Source: Dicyema japonicum (taxonomy: Eukaryota > Dicyemida > Rhombozoa > Dicyemidae). Taken from it: a stretch of 64,000 bases of DNA. Below, in pieces: positions 10,588-24,149 of the stretch. A program made the position numbers and the translations under genes. Every line of letters begins with the position of its first letter. The stretch's first letter is position 1. The notes under the pieces are model-generated. The model was not told the origin of the DNA, searched no databases, and saw nothing but the letters and a program-made list of their open reading frames with translations. The stretch is from NCBI GenBank assembly GCA_011109175.1, contig RDEW01000005.1:2025747-2089746 (forward strand), in the 5' to 3' direction.

Positions 10588-12239
10588 TCAAATATCGCTC
10601 TCAGCTGTACATTTAACGATAAATGAGACAAACTCAGAGTTGTCCCAATAAGAAAAGTGAGACGTGAGTAGACGAAAAATATACAGAGAATTCTCGGTCA
10701 AAGCGTAATCAATCCGATATCCCAAACCTTCTAATAAAGATAAAAACACCTGGAAGAGTTGGGACATTCTCATTAGAATCATTCGAATCTCCAAACACGG
10801 AACTAATCACCTCAAACGAGGATAAAAGATTCCACCGCCTGTACCACGGAGTTTCCTCCTCATCAATGTTCTCAAACACGGTAATATCCTGAGAATCTAC
10901 GCTACCAAACAATTTGTTCATTCTAATCGGGGCCACGTGTCTAAATTCCTTCCAAAACATGGGTTCAATCCGATAGGCCTACTGTAACTCCCAAAAATAC
11001 CATGAAATCGCTGGGAAAGAAGACATTGAAAAGACGAAGTCCATTGTAGTTGGGAAGGATGTCCTTTATGGTAGAGGACTCCTGAACGTTGAATCCACGA
11101 AGCATCAGAAAAACCGCCAGGGGAGACCCAATCATGAACAAATTTGTTATTTCCAGGTCAAAAGAGACAAGGGGGTCGTCTTTATAATCTACACACGTGC
11201 GCTGGCCAGTAATCAAATCATAGAAAATAACAGATCCTACAATATTGAGATCACCAAACCAAGAGAGTGAGCCACAACAGATATTTTGGGTTTCTTGTCC
11301 TGGTGGTACCTCAGAAACAGAGAATATAACCTCCTGAGCTCATCAGCCAGTTTAGAAATTATCTACTACTCCTTAATCACTACTTTGTTCCGAAAGTGAG
11401 GACTCGAGTAGTAGAGGACGTCGAGAAGGGAGTTATGGAGAAAGTCCCGGATCCGCGTATTCGCCTGGGGCATGATGGCCTCCAAAGTCCCTAAAATTTT
11501 CAACTAGTACTTACTTTCCCCCAATTCTATGGAACGCCAATTAATAGGGATCAACTCGATATTCTGACACTCCTTTTTTATCGTGCTTCCAAGTCTGCAA
11601 TCAAAAATAAAAGTACCTCTGACAGCAGAGACTAGCGTTGGTTTTATCGAGCGACTGGGCGATTCCTGGGACGATGAAGACCACGTGGTCTACTCTGTGA
11701 GCAGTTTTGTTGGGATTTGCTCGTTTATAGTAACCTCTCACCACAGTGGAGGAGGGATCAGATAGGCCAATTTTATGCATAAGAGAGTTCACCAAAGTCG
11801 GGGATTTTGTCGAGAGGACGACATTTCCGTTCCATGTCACTAAATATTCCTCCAGTTCAAGAACATCTTCATTAAATCGACTATTTTACAAGGAAGTTCC
11901 AAATTTTGGGAAATTATGGTGTCGTTTTGGACTTCGAGTTCACACGCTAACCATTCTGGGACAGGGATGTTGTTCGGAGAGTAAAACCACGTGCCTCGAA
12001 CGACATTAACTTTGGACTCTTTAAATATTAATAAATAGGTAACCCGGATCGTAAATAGAAAAGCATGTCCGATTATCTATCTCAACAACGAACATTCCAT
12101 TGCGGACTATGACTTTTTCCAAGGAAGATCTGAACGCCTTCTCTATTTGGATAGTGTCATAGCTTCCAAACGGGACAAATGAGCCATTTTCAGAATAAAA
12201 CCATCTGACACGTGTCAGTCCTAAAGACTCTTTCGCCAT
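10588..12239 (-). CDS. DDHD-domain phospholipase (PA-PLA1 / DDHD2-like)
   Basis: Intracellular phospholipase A1 family, acting on phosphatidic acid and neutral glycerolipids at ER/Golgi membranes. The first ATG is at 12237-12239 (MAKESLGLTRVRWFYSENG), the start of a WWE-like domain. VNVVRGTWFYSPNN and VDHVVFIVPGIAQSL follow. The nucleophile motif AHSLG is split by a 23-nt intron at 11238-11260. The DDHD core then has MIGSPLAVFLMLRG, LRLFNVFFPSDF and, at the end, GYRIDYALTENSLY and FSYWDNSEF before TGA 10588-10590. The first glycine of GxSxG is Ala. Total coding length (about 500 residues) is short for the family and I see no SAM domain. Family assignment is firm. Choice between DDHD1 and DDHD2 rests on the WWE only. 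Confidence 0.85.
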
Positions 12240-13790
12240 CAACTAATATTTAGAGAAAATTATGTCAAAGATTTATTATAATTTAAAAATTTAAAATGGA
12301 TTATAAAATAATTTAATATAATAATAATTTTTATGATGCGTAAATATCCATTTAAAGTAAAAAAGTAAAATTTAAAAAGTAGCTATTTTTGGAGGCGAAA
12401 TTTCAACTAAAACTACACTTCTGTTTACTTAATGGTTTCGAATGATCATTAATGAATAATAATTAGATGTTTTGAATAAAATAAAAATTTAAATTATGTC
12501 GTATTATTTTAAAATTATTCAAAAGAATCTTAGCACCAGTTATTGCGATTTACGCTCTGCTCGTCATCAATATACGCATGTACTATGTATCTTTGATGAT
12601 ATTCCCAAGTTGATTTACCAAAAGAAACAAAATTTTTGCTTAAAATTATTTTATGAGATTTAAGGGACTCATGAAATACAACTTAGTATCAAGAATTTCT
12701 TTCGAGAATTCTGAAGTTATTTGGCTAAGGTTCCTGTTTTATCTGATAAACTTTTCTCTTTCGTTAGAAACACAGCATCCTTCGTCGGTGAAAAAATGTT
12801 CGAAATAATAAAGTACAGACGGAACTGGGATGAGGAGAATGCATTTAGTCACATTTAGCAATTAAACACAATATACTATAATCAATAGGCTAAAGAATAT
12901 ATCGGATGATCACAGGTGCAGTAAAGGAAGTTGTTAATTGGGGGTAAATGCAAATGAGGTTCAACCAGATATTAACATTATTTTGATTAGTCATACACCA
13001 CTTAAAAGAGGAAATGAAAGATTGGTTTGGGATGCTCTCGTGAATCCTGTCAGTTTAAGTTCTAGCACAAGCTTTAAATTGTATTTCGGAAGTAAATATA
13101 AATCAAACGTTTAGGAATCTTCAATATCAAAAATTGTGTTAATTGAAGTATGGCCATTAAGTTTCTGTTGTCAGTACGGAGTATCAAAGGGAAAAAAGTA
13201 TTGGCTCATAAATATGGATGAGGAAAAAATATGGGGTATAGGAATCTTTACCAGTTAGTGAAACAGGTTCGCTATGGTAGGGATTATCATGCGGCAGTTC
13301 TTTGTGTGGTTCAAGAAGTGGCAAGGATAGTCTGGTTCCTTGGGTGGTTTCGTTAAAATTCCTTTTGCAGAGGTGATCCATTACTGGTGAATGGTGGCTT
13401 TCCAGCGGAAGTGGTCGGATGATGTGAATCCGTTACATCCTATAATTGTTAGAAAGTCATATTTTTGACTCTGAAGTTTTTGGATGCTGCAGGCTACGAG
13501 GGATGAGGCCCAGGAGCGGTCGCGTGTTCAAAGTGATTCTGATATATTGTTTGTGAATCCGGCCACCGCGCGTAGGGTGTTACGTAGTCCACGTGTGAGG
13601 AGAACGCATTGGCCTTCGATCAATCCATGATTTTAAAAGTTTTTTGAGATATGGATGACTTCTCAGAAGTTTTTTAGTTTTTATAGCTGTCGTCGATCGA
13701 AGGTTAATACTGTTACACTAAACTTGGAGGGGGAAGGGGAGAGGTGGTTGGTAATAACCACGACTCTAGAGAATCCAAATGTGTTTGGAG
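12240..13790. other. Intergenic, no gene recognised
   Basis: AT-rich up to about 13000, then more GC-balanced sequence (13180-13790) with minus-strand fragments that may be the decayed part of the LINE whose RT lies at 13.8-14.3 kb. I could not identify an endonuclease motif in it. Confidence 0.35.
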
Positions 13791-13794
13791 GCGT

Positions 13795-14275
13795 TTAGAG
13801 GTGGTAGTAATGTTTTGACAAGACCAGAGATCTTCCATTAGCCATTTTTGAAACGAATTGAGTAATATTCGTCGCGGTTATCTTGCTGGTAACAATGTGC
13901 CCTGGAGGTCCTGTCGAATGCCTTGGAAATGACAAAGAAGGCCAGGACCTTGTAAAGTGGCTGTTTTTCGTAGTTGAATCCATCCGCAATATAGTCAGTT
14001 AATTTGGTTAGGTGGGTTGAGGTTGAATGCTTAACACGGAAGCCATGCAGAGAATTGGAAAGGTTTAGGTGAGAGTATATACAGTTAAGAATGTATCTAT
14101 CGAGGATTTTTGATGCTGTACAGTAAAGGGAAATTAATCGAAGGGATCCTAAGTCATTCAGGTCTTTGTTAGGTTCGAGAGTCGGAAGTATTATGGATTG
14201 TTTACAGAGCATATGCACAAATCCCGAATTCAAGGACCCTCGGTAGAGGGACGGCAGTCCATTTGGCCCAATATT
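13795..14275 (-). mobile_element. LINE-A-like reverse transcriptase fragment
   Basis: The frame contains LRLISLYCTASKILDRYIL, LHGFRVKHSTSTHLTKL, TDYIADGFNYEKQPLYKVL and FFVISKAFDRTSR. These are RT motifs 2 to A of a CR1/Jockey-type LINE, closely paralleling the elements at 28.0-28.4 and 30.2-30.7 kb. The motif A aspartate-containing pattern (normally DI.KAFD) is degraded to VISKAFD. Motifs B and C are not identifiable. Inactive. Confidence 0.7.
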
Positions 14276-15150
14276 TTTTAAATTATATATCCATATTTCC
14301 TGTATTAATTATCAAGGCACCACCAAAAATAAAAAATTTCAAAAATCTTCGTTCAAAGTTACTTTTTGAGATGACATGACACGTTCTAATAGATAAGAAC
14401 ATCCTATACATACCTAGGTATTCAATTTTATTTCTGACAATCTTAGACGTTCCACATTGTTACCAAAAACTACCCGATGATGGTTAATTCTGGGTTCGCT
14501 CACTAGACTCATTATACCTACTTAAACCTTCATTTTGTGACTATCGCTTTAGCGAGCACCAATAATGTATAAATTATATTTTTGGATAGGCCTCAATCTC
14601 CTCAGTTCTTCTGAACGTTTTTGGTTTTAATAAATAAGTGGTCCTTAGACCTCTTCATAACAAGTTATTTAAAAATACCAGTCAAAAAATTCCTCAAATC
14701 AATAATCATTTCCAAATGTTCACCCTACAATGATAAATGCAAAACCATCCGACTTGCAGCCAATCGGATTAATCTTATTCAGAGAAAAAATTAAAAAAAA
14801 TCACAAAGAGTATCCGTTGATGTCACAAATGCGAGATGATGGTTATTATGATTATGTGAAAACTAACCTTGGCCTTCTGGGAAACTGAAGACTTCTTAAA
14901 TATATGTATGCCCTCAAAGTGACCTGAGTTAAATCTTAAAAAAGTTTGTGATTTACTTTAGTTAATAAACCTATTTGGACTTTTGAATTAAAATTTTAAC
15001 CCCAGTTTCGCTAATTTATAGGAAACTGGCGAACGACAAAAAAAGAAAAGATTACATTCCCTTAGATTACTTTAAAATGTCTACATTTTCTAGTCGTAAC
15101 TAAAAATAGTAAATTAAACCCAAAAAAGTTAAAGAAACCGTAATTAATAT
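14276..15150. other. Intergenic, no gene recognised
   Basis: AT-rich sequence downstream of the alpha-spectrin stop codon. No supported open frame or repeat. Confidence 0.4.
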
Positions 15151-18100
15151 CTAGTTAGCGAAAAGGTATTTCGTAAACCGTTCATAATTATAACAGTCAG
15201 TGACTGAGTATCCCTCATCATCGACATATTCATCCATACGGTTAACACAATATTCAGCCAATTCTTTAGGCAACATCTAAACTCAGCAAGACAGAAACTC
15301 TAAAGAGTTCTTCCCTAGTAATGTACTCCTTCCTATCGCTAGCAATAAAACGGAAAGACTCCTCTGCCTCTTTAGCACAATTTGATATCACCGATTCCTG
15401 ATTAGCCATATAAGTGAGGAAATCCTTCCTCATCACATATCCTTGACTAAAAATCAATCCACGACGAACCCATTGGGGTCCACTTGTCGAATTATTTCCT
15501 GACAAACGGGAGACTTTAGACATTCCTGTTCCGGCAACTGACTTCCAAGAGCACGAAGACATGAGAAGAAGTCTTCGTAATTAAGTCTCTCCGTTCTGTT
15601 AGGATCATAATACCTACAATAGTTAACTACAGACATACATAAACATACTGCAAAATTCCTTGAGCACCTTTTCAGAAACCCTTGAGTAACTATGGGCTTT
15701 AATCTGTTCCTTCAGGTTGGTCTGAACACGTGAGGCAAAAGAAGATAAGTTTTCATATCTCTGAGACAGCGACAGCACACTATGTGATGTATACCTGCGA
15801 AATGCCAAAATCAGAAAACTCGATGTTAAAAGTCGGGCAACAGGCAAAGAAGTCTCCCAATCTTTCAATTTCATTCAGTTTCTCCTTCATCGAGCGAATC
15901 TCGGAGGCCAAACGCTTAAAATAAACAGCATAAATACCTCAGCCTGTTTTAGTTGATCAGTCAGGGACATTGATGAGCACAACATTTTAGTACTGCGATT
16001 ATAAAAAGTCACTAACCGCACACTGATCATCCATCTATGAAAGTCATCCGCGATAACAGCATATTTTTTAAGTGACTCATTGCCCCTGACCTGTTTCTCA
16101 AGCTTGGAGTTAATCTCATCAGTTCTCCGCTAATAGTCAAACCACACAGGAACCTTTAGCTCAACCATAGCTGCAGACCAGGAACTCTGTATTTTTTCCA
16201 ATGAGGGAGCGTTGTAGAGACTCAAATCACCATTTAGTTGAGTCACTCGTTCACCGAGATCAATCAGGGAGGTAAACTCGACTTCTTTTTGCTTGAATGT
16301 TTCTAGATCCTCCTCGTGCGACTGGCTCGAATACTAAAATTCGTAAAACTTAAACCTCAGCTTCTTCCAATGATGTACAGTCGATAGGGGCGTTCAATCC
16401 ATTAATTGCATTCTCACACCAAATAGTAAAGGAGATCGCATTCTTTGAGTACAAAAATAAAAGATCATCAACATCCTGTGATTCTTTTGACTTGTCGTTT
16501 ATCTTAACTCTGAGATTTCTTGAAAATCCAACCAAATAGTCCCACCTAGCTTTAGAAAAAGTTGAACTTTTCCATAATTTTGTCATAATACTGTGAGTAT
16601 TTATCAGGCAAAGGAAAGGTCATCTCGTTCTTCTCGACTTTCAACCTCATTAAAGACAAATTTCTAAAATCTTCCAGTTTTTTCTCGAATCGATCCTGTC
16701 TATGAAAAGAAAACAGACCTGTTTATTAGTGAATAGTTTCCAAACTGAGCTCGAATCTAAGGCATCGGATTCCTCCTTCAAATACTTGTAGTTGGAATCT
16801 GAATATTAATGGAGACAAAACCTATCCAACTTTCGACTTTTAGACAGTTCCACTCGAAAATAAAAACAATCTTGTTATTTTCGATATTTTCAAGATATTC
16901 AACTAAGGCCGTCTTCAATAGTTCAAACTGAGAACTCAGTTGGTCAATTCTAGCCTCAATCTCAGAGTTACGCCCATTTCCCTTCAAATAATGATAAAAC
17001 TAACAAATTCCATCGATTTCCCGTACGAATACAGCTCATCCAACATTAATCCTCGAGTTTCCAACTCTCCCTCAAATTTGTTAATATTCGCAATCAGAAG
17101 CTAAAATCACGACAAGTCAGCAACCTCAACCCTCTCAAGAGTGGTCCCATAGTTCTTATCATTCAGGTAGTTCAAATATTTGGTGATCCAAACTGAATTT
17201 TCTTCCATATCGTTCATAAACTGGTAGAAATTCAAATCTTGATTCATTTTCTCCTCCGTGACGACAAATGAAGAGTTCAAAAGGTCATTCTCAGCATTGT
17301 AGGTATCAACAACAATTTTGAGATCATTTATGTTGTTTTCCGTTATGCTCCCATCCCCCGCAGTGATCATTTCACGGGAAAAATCAAATACGTTAACGGC
17401 TCTGTTGGCCACTGCTTCAAAATCTCTATTTTGTCTGCCCATTTGATCCTTTAGCCTTCTTAGAGAAGAAATAAGCCTTCGAGTTGTCTGCAAATCTCTC
17501 CCACTTCCCAAGGAGGATAAACACCTCTCAGTCTCTCTAAAAATACAGAAATTAAATGACACCTGACAAAGGCAAGAGAACTGTCCACACTACGACGAAC
17601 ACACAAACAATCAAGAAGAAGCCTTTTCTCCTCCCGTTGATAGTGACACTTGTTTTTCACACTATTAATAACACATGAATGACCCACCTGTTATATTTTA
17701 TATTTATCGGATCGATTATTTCATCAAGGTTTGTCTCCAACCGTTCTGCCTTACCACTAACATCCATGTTCAGGTCCTCAACCAGTGGCTAATGTCAAAA
17801 TATCAAAAACCTTAGCATATGATTCAATGGAGGAATAAATCGTATCCACCTTTTCTAAATACTGCCCGATAGAAAGCTGATCTATTACTTGAGGTTCATA
17901 ACTTAATGTGGAGTCGTACTTAAATGAATTAAAAAAATACTTCTGATAAAATTGAGTCCAATAATTTAACTTCTTTAGTATATTTTATTTCGAGAAGAGA
18001 ATATTCAACTCTTCCACGAAACTCGTTCAGTTTTTCCTTAAGCTGCTCAGCTGATGACGTCACTTCTTGGATTTTTTTATTCAGAGCTTCCTCATTGTCC

Positions 18101-21100
18101 GGACACAAATGGGACTCAATCAAATCTTAAATCAAATGTGGAAAATACATTTGGCGTTATTGATCAAAGAATAGAGGCCAAGTTCGTCCTCTTCAATACG
18201 TTTCATAGAATTTTCGATGAATGTAAGTTTGTTCTAAGAATAAATTAAAAATAAACGTTGAGCGAGGTCAAATCTGAGGGAATTGGACGAGATAAAGCCA
18301 TAGAAGTGACATCAATCCACCGTTCAACATTGTTCAAATGGGTTACAAAAACTTCAAATGTAACATCAGTCTGATCCGATTCCTTAACTGAAGAGGTCAT
18401 CACGTCAGACAATTCGTTCCACCTTACTAATAGAAATGTACTACTTTTTATGTAAATCTTCCTTTCTTTGAAAGATTTCGTCTGAGGCACTGTTCTCTAT
18501 GAACATCATATCATCAGCCTGAGCCGACAACTCATTTAGTCTTTTTTCCTATAAAATGAAAATCACTACAAACCCAGAATATTTGAAAACTATCTGCACA
18601 ATCAGAATTGTTTTGACCCATAAAATTCACAAAATTGTTGTCATTAAGCTCTGCCAGTTTTGTATTCACATTTAATATAAACTATGGTTATTATAAAAAA
18701 GCATTACATCATCACATCCCTCGCAAAATTCTTTGTACTCGTAGACCTGAGAAAGAGCATCATTACGATTTTCCCAGAGTCTACATATTTGACAAATATA
18801 AACGTTTCAAGTCCGTTTCTCGACTTGCAGAATTTTTGGAGAATATTCTTCAACTCTTCAACGCGATCGGGGACCTCCAAGAGTATCTTATCCGCTTGCG
18901 TTTCAAAAATGTCCATTAAATGTCCATAGGAATCAATTTCCATCCTCAGTTTCTAAAAATTCAACAAAAATCTAACTTTGTTACTCAGCATAGATTCCTT
19001 CAGATTTTCAAACGAGGGAACATCAGAAACTGTGACCTGTTCAGAGGTCTGGTCGAGCCAATTTTGGAGGTAACTTGAATAAATAGAGAAGAAACCAATA
19101 TAAGTCGTAAAACTTGAACCATTCAACTGAAGCTAACAAATCTCCATGTCGTTTTTCGATCTAAATAATTACTAACAAAATAAACCTTAACAACAAAGGT
19201 ATTCCAGCGATCTACAAGCATTTCTCGAGCTGAATAGATAGAATTTGATTCATCGTGGTACTTTTCAACAAGTTCAGTGTACTTGTCCCTTAGTGACGTC
19301 ATCTAAGATAAAAACAACTTAAACCTGGTCGCCTATAACAATGAAAGCCCTCTGGAGTCTCATCTGATCATATAAAATTGTTTTACTGGTCTCCAGGTCA
19401 TTACCAAAGTCGTCACAGTCCACAGCTTCCTGGTTCTCATCAAACCACTTGTTCACATTCTCAATACCCTCGTAATAGCTGGAATGATAATAACAAATAC
19501 AGCTTGAGTTCTGATTCTTTTGACAATTTTTTCATAATATCTTCGGTTTGATATTCTACCTCATCACAGCGTTTATTCACTTCTCCCAATGTGGACTGAA
19601 TTTTTAAAATGACAGGTTCGTCAACAACATCTGAAATACGAGATAATTCGTCATAAATTTCCTGAATGTCCTGTTTTCTTCCGGCGAGGGATTCTTTAAA
19701 CATTTGAGCATTGTTAAATCGCTGTTTTGTTTGTTGAGCGTTCTCCTTTCCATCCTCTCTGGTAGCAGAATTCGCCTAAAATGAAACTACAATCTAACCT
19801 CTCTGTCAATTTGGTCCATAATCTCCTCAGCCCGTCTTTTGAGTGAATATGAACATTTAACTTTCGACATCTTATCCAGTGAATCGCACAGTTTATTCGA
19901 CACCAATGATAATCTAATAATATAAAGTTCCTTACTTATTTTCTAAGACACTTTGCACGTCAGGAACAGAAACCACAGTCCTTTCCACCTGAGTATCCAC
20001 AACTGGCATCAACAAGGATGAGGGAACGTAGCCCAAGTTTGATGGATTATCTAATAGAGCAACTTTAGTCCATTTCTGAGAGTAATAAACTAACAAAAAC
20101 AGGATTAGAGCGACTCAAAACAACTACAGAGTCACATTTATTGACCGGTAGTTGGTTCACTGTATTAGGAACGAAATCCTTGGTAGCGTACATTGTCTCG
20201 GCCGGCATCGTGATGTCCAATTCTTGTATCTAAAAATCAGTCTTAGTAGTACAGCACAGTTTCTTCCCTTTTCGCCAATTTCGCTAATTTTCGTTTGAAA
20301 ACTTTCCAATTCATCAGAAAACTGTTTAATTCGATCAAAGTGAAGAGTTTGCAGATCTTCGTCGTCGGCCAGTTCAGCTTGCAGAGAATCCTCGACATTG
20401 TCCAACCATTTGGAGGCAGATTTTGCAGAATAGTAATATTCCAACAATTCGCGCGCTTGTTCCAACTTTTCTTTCCTCAGATTGTAATTACTCAGCAGTT
20501 CATCCCACCGGTCTCCGAGATCTGATAAGTTCCCAAAACACAACCTTTAACTTTATTCAGGAAATCTCTTTGTTGTGGAGATGCATCATCAGCTTCAGCA
20601 TCGACCATCAAATTGTTAGAAAGGCTTCTGTAGGAGTTGATATTCTCATCGAGGTTTTCTCTCGCTTTCATCAAACGGGCATTCTCAGTTAACGAAGAAC
20701 CTTTAAAATAAATTAGACAAAAAACCGAAATAAGGTATTTTCATTTGTTCATTCATATTATCAATCCACTGAGCGATGTCTTCGTACCTAAGTTTCATGA
20801 AATATCCCTTTCTAGAGTTCTCGGCATTCTGTTCGTATGTCACACTAGCATTCTAACGGTAAAACCAAGGTCAAACTAAAAGTTCATTTAGTCTATTCCT
20901 CAGCATTGAGTATTGACTGGTTATATTCTCCGCATTTACGTGGTAGGAAGAGAAGTCATCAACCTCAACGCTAAGGTCACCCAATTTGCTCTTAATTTCC
21001 GAAAGTTCCGACGAAATGTATTTATTTCGAGAAATTATGTTAACCATATCATCCACATTCTGCATTTTAATGACAAAGTACCTCAACATCAACTTTTTCG

Positions 21101-23477
21101 GTCATGACCTTTTCCACGTCGTCCATCCAATCGTTTAACCCGTCAACGTCAACATTAAATCTGTACTCAGCCATGGCTTGCTTAAGAACCTCAGCTAAAA
21201 ATTAAGCCAATGCGAACAGCGGATCTCGATCGACTTAGTTATGGACGACCACATATTCTGTAAATCACTAATATCGGCTCTATTTGTAATGAAATCAAGA
21301 TACCTCAAAGATATAAAGTCGTTTACTTCATTAGATGTAAAATATTCCTCAGAAGATTCTTCGAGTCTTTCGAAAAATGGTTTTCTAACATCATAATCCT
21401 CGACCAGACGTTGATGTCTTGTATTTAGCATCATCAGATTCTCAGAAGACTTGACTCAAAACCAACAATTACCAGAACAAACTCGTCATCAAGCAACATT
21501 TGTCTTTCGTGCATCCACGTCCTCATTTCGACCAATTCAACCTCAAAACTCAACGATTCAGTCAGCTTCTCCCGGGAGTTCACAACAGACTCTAACTCTG
21601 TCTTCAACTCGTTATATCTCCCCGTCAACTAAACAAATTTAAAAATATCCACAACCTCATAGTTCATTCTCTCAATTTCACCCATTTCATGATATCCGGC
21701 ATCTATCAGATTAGAGCCCGTTCGACAACATTCCTAAAATAATCAAACTTAAAAAATACAAAAATTTCCTCATATTTTCTCGTTACGAATTTATTCAATT
21801 CGTCCAACTGACGAATTTGGGCCCTGCAGTAATCAATCTCACAGCTCTGAGCAGAAACGATGCTGGCAAGGTACTCTTGTTGTCGAGCAATCCATGTATT
21901 AAGAGAGGAGACGTTTATTTGGTAGTTTAGAAACTCCAATTGCGTCGTTAGTGAGTCAATTAAAGCACGAGATTGCACTTTTAAGCTATCACAGTCTTCT
22001 TGTAAGGCTGAAAACAGTTCCAGGTCGAAATCGGAATCTGTGAATTTTTCGGGTGAGAATGTGGACAGATATTCAGAATTTGTTTGAATTTCGTAGAAAT
22101 AAGCATCTGCTAGATCCAACAGAACCTCAAGCTCGACCTTGTAAGCGACTTCTTTACGTTCTTCAAGCTTTTGAAGTAAAACTCGCATTTCATCAGTCCA
22201 AATTCGTTTTGTTGACAAAATCCGGTTAAATTCGGCACGTTCAGAAGATAACTTAATCTTTTCAGAAAATTCATGGCTCATTTCATCCAGACGTGACAAA
22301 AACGAGTTAAGGTCACTCAAACGAACCATCATGTCGGATTCTTCTTTCTCAAATGGGATTCGTCCTAAGGACTGAGCTTGATTGCTCAGATCTTCAACCT
22401 TCAATCAGTCAAAGGACAACATTATTGTGAAGCTGAGAAAGTTCCTCTTCAAATTCCGCAGACTTCCCTTTTAAGCGGTCGACTTCCTCAGTAAATTCGT
22501 GTTTGTCTGTGTAGAAAGCTTCAATTACCTGAGCACAACAGTTGTATTTGTCGATAAGTCTATCAGTAATAGAAACCACAAACCTGAAAATATTTTGGGT
22601 TATTGACATATTGTTTAATTGAATCCACACAGATTTTTGTAGATCCGTCAGGTATCCCCACTGATTATTTAGTTCCTATCATTAACTCACATTTAGTACC
22701 TTTTCTTTATTCAAAACCTGATCGGCGAAGAACTTATCCTTAAATTGTTCCAACTCTTCCAAAAAATCGGCCACTGAATTTCCGTTAACAGTTAGTTCCT
22801 ATCATTAGGAAGATTGACAACCTCACTCAGCTTTTCCATTTCACTTGACAAAAAAGCGCTGTTTTCAGAGCTGGTCAGTTGCTGAATGGCCATCAAGGCA
22901 GTAATCTAGGGAAATAACCTAATCTTAACCTTAGAATCAATCCATTGAAGAAGGGAGTTCAATCTGTCGCACAGATCACAATATTGAACACAAGAATTTG
23001 TTCTATCCATTAACTCATTAAGGTGGGATTTTAAATAATTCCACCTCTCGTTGTACAGATCGACCATTTTCTGAAATAGGAATACTAAAAACCTGCATTT
23101 CGTTAGATATGGCGTCAAATTCACTCAAAAAGACAGTTAATGAGTTCACTTCAGCCACAATGGACTCGTGATTTTCAATTTGTGATGAGATTTTTATTAG
23201 GATTTCCAGAGATGTCTAAATGTGGCTAAAACAATACTTTGCTGTTAGAAACGGTAATTTCTAGCGATTCAAGGTCCTTTAGGGTAGATGACATGAAGTT
23301 AGATGAGGCGGACATTTGCTGTTGGAAAATGAAGAATTTTTGCGACATTTCCAAATCTTTTTGGCGGTTTCTAATTTGTTCGAATAGTTCATCATGCTGT
23401 TCTAAAACCTCCTTTCTTCGTTGTTGGACTTGCTCTGTATTACGAGGTAGGTCTGACTTAACTACGCGGTCCGACAT
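15151..23477 (-). CDS. SPTAN1: Spectrin alpha chain, complete multi-exon gene
   Basis: Alpha subunit of the submembrane spectrin-actin skeleton. ATG is at 23475-23477. The N-terminus (VQQRRKEVLEQHDELFEQIR) matches the partial helix that opens alpha-spectrins. A long series of three-helix spectrin repeats follows, most exons being 100-300 bp and separated by introns of about 20-28 nt. A divergent SH3 domain lies at about 19970-20200 (ETMYATKDFVP, CDSVVVLSRS, KWTKVALLDNPSNLGYVPSS), near the middle of repeat 9-10 as in the family, but with WT where WW is usual. The C-terminal calmodulin-like EF-hand region occupies about 15151-15640 (YYDPNRTERLNYEDFFSCLR, VDPNGFVV, EYITREELFR) and ends YLFAN, then TAG at 15151-15153. 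The span minus introns fits roughly 2,400 residues, the usual length. The first exon is repeated in a tandem duplication at 23441-23680. Confidence 0.93.
15290..15640 (-). other. C-terminal EF-hand region of alpha-spectrin
   Basis: Two degenerate EF loops are visible. The first, DPNRTERLNYEDF, keeps most side-chain positions. The second, VDPNG, is short and then split by an intron. The last exon, after a 22-nt intron (gtttctgtcttgctgagtttag on the minus strand), encodes LPKELAEYCVNRMDEYVDDE and the conserved C-terminal F-A-N. Calcium binding is uncertain because the loops depart from consensus. Confidence 0.7.
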
Positions 23478-23680
23478 GAGCAAAAATATGTGGTCGATAA
23501 AATTGATTTTTTATTTGAAATTTGGTTTGTTTTTTCGAATTAATTTAAAGAAATAATTATTACGAGGTAGGTCTGACTTATCTACGCGGTCCGACATGAG
23601 CAAAAATATGTGGTCGATAAAATTGATTTTTTATTTGAAATTTGGTTTGTTTTTTCGAATTAATTTAAAGAAATAATTAT
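23441..23680. repeat. 120-bp tandem duplication over the spectrin start codon
   Basis: Copies 23441-23560 and 23561-23680 differ by a single visible substitution (ttaactacg versus ttatctacg). Each carries the spectrin ATG and first codons. Only the inner copy (ATG at 23477) continues into the gene. Confidence 0.85.
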
Positions 23681-23754
23681 GTATTTTTTAATAAACTTCC
23701 AAATATATTTTATGCTTAGATATTATCCTTAAATTTACTTGGATTGATGAGTGA

Positions 23755-23840
23755 CCACGTCACAAGAGTTATTAATCACTGCGGAATCGGATTATCTCAG
23801 AGACTCACACGCAAAAAAAAAATAGAAAAAGAAGTTAAGC
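23755..23840 (+). mobile_element. SINE fragment, opposite orientation
   Basis: The segment ttaatcactgcggaatcgg...actcacacgc followed by an A-rich stretch is the reverse complement of the central block of the SINEs at 9.6 and 51 kb. The tRNA-like head is absent (5'-truncated). Confidence 0.5.
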
Positions 23841-23914
23841 ACACCTTTGATTACGAAAATGATGAAAATATATATATAAGAATTTTAGTATCTATTTAGC
23901 GGATACTTGCTGTA

Positions 23915-24113
23915 TCCGATTTCAACAACAAAAAATATGGTCTATTACAAAATTCTTTTACATATTGCTGCGTAGTCGATAAGTTGATGCGGAATACAAA
24001 GGCGAAATAAGATTAAAAATCCGATTTCAACAACAAAAAATATGGTCTATTACAAAATTCTTTTACATATTGCTGCGTAGTCGATAAGTTGATGCGGAAT
24101 ACAAAGGCGAAAT
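23915..24113. repeat. Two-copy direct repeat, period 105 bp
   Basis: Copies of about 94 bp start at 23915 and 24020 (tccgatttcaacaacaaaaaa to aaaggcgaaat), with about 11 bp between them. Confidence 0.8.
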
Positions 24114-24149
24114 TAGATTAATAGTTTTTTTAGAACTTACCTGCGCCAA

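Noticed and set aside
13184-13381. A short minus-strand gene
   Set aside because: No start context, no splice-consistent neighbours; more likely decayed LINE sequence upstream of the RT at 13.8 kb.
18635-18943. Plus-strand open frames inside alpha-spectrin
   Set aside because: Antisense shadows of spectrin exons, with no resemblance to any family.
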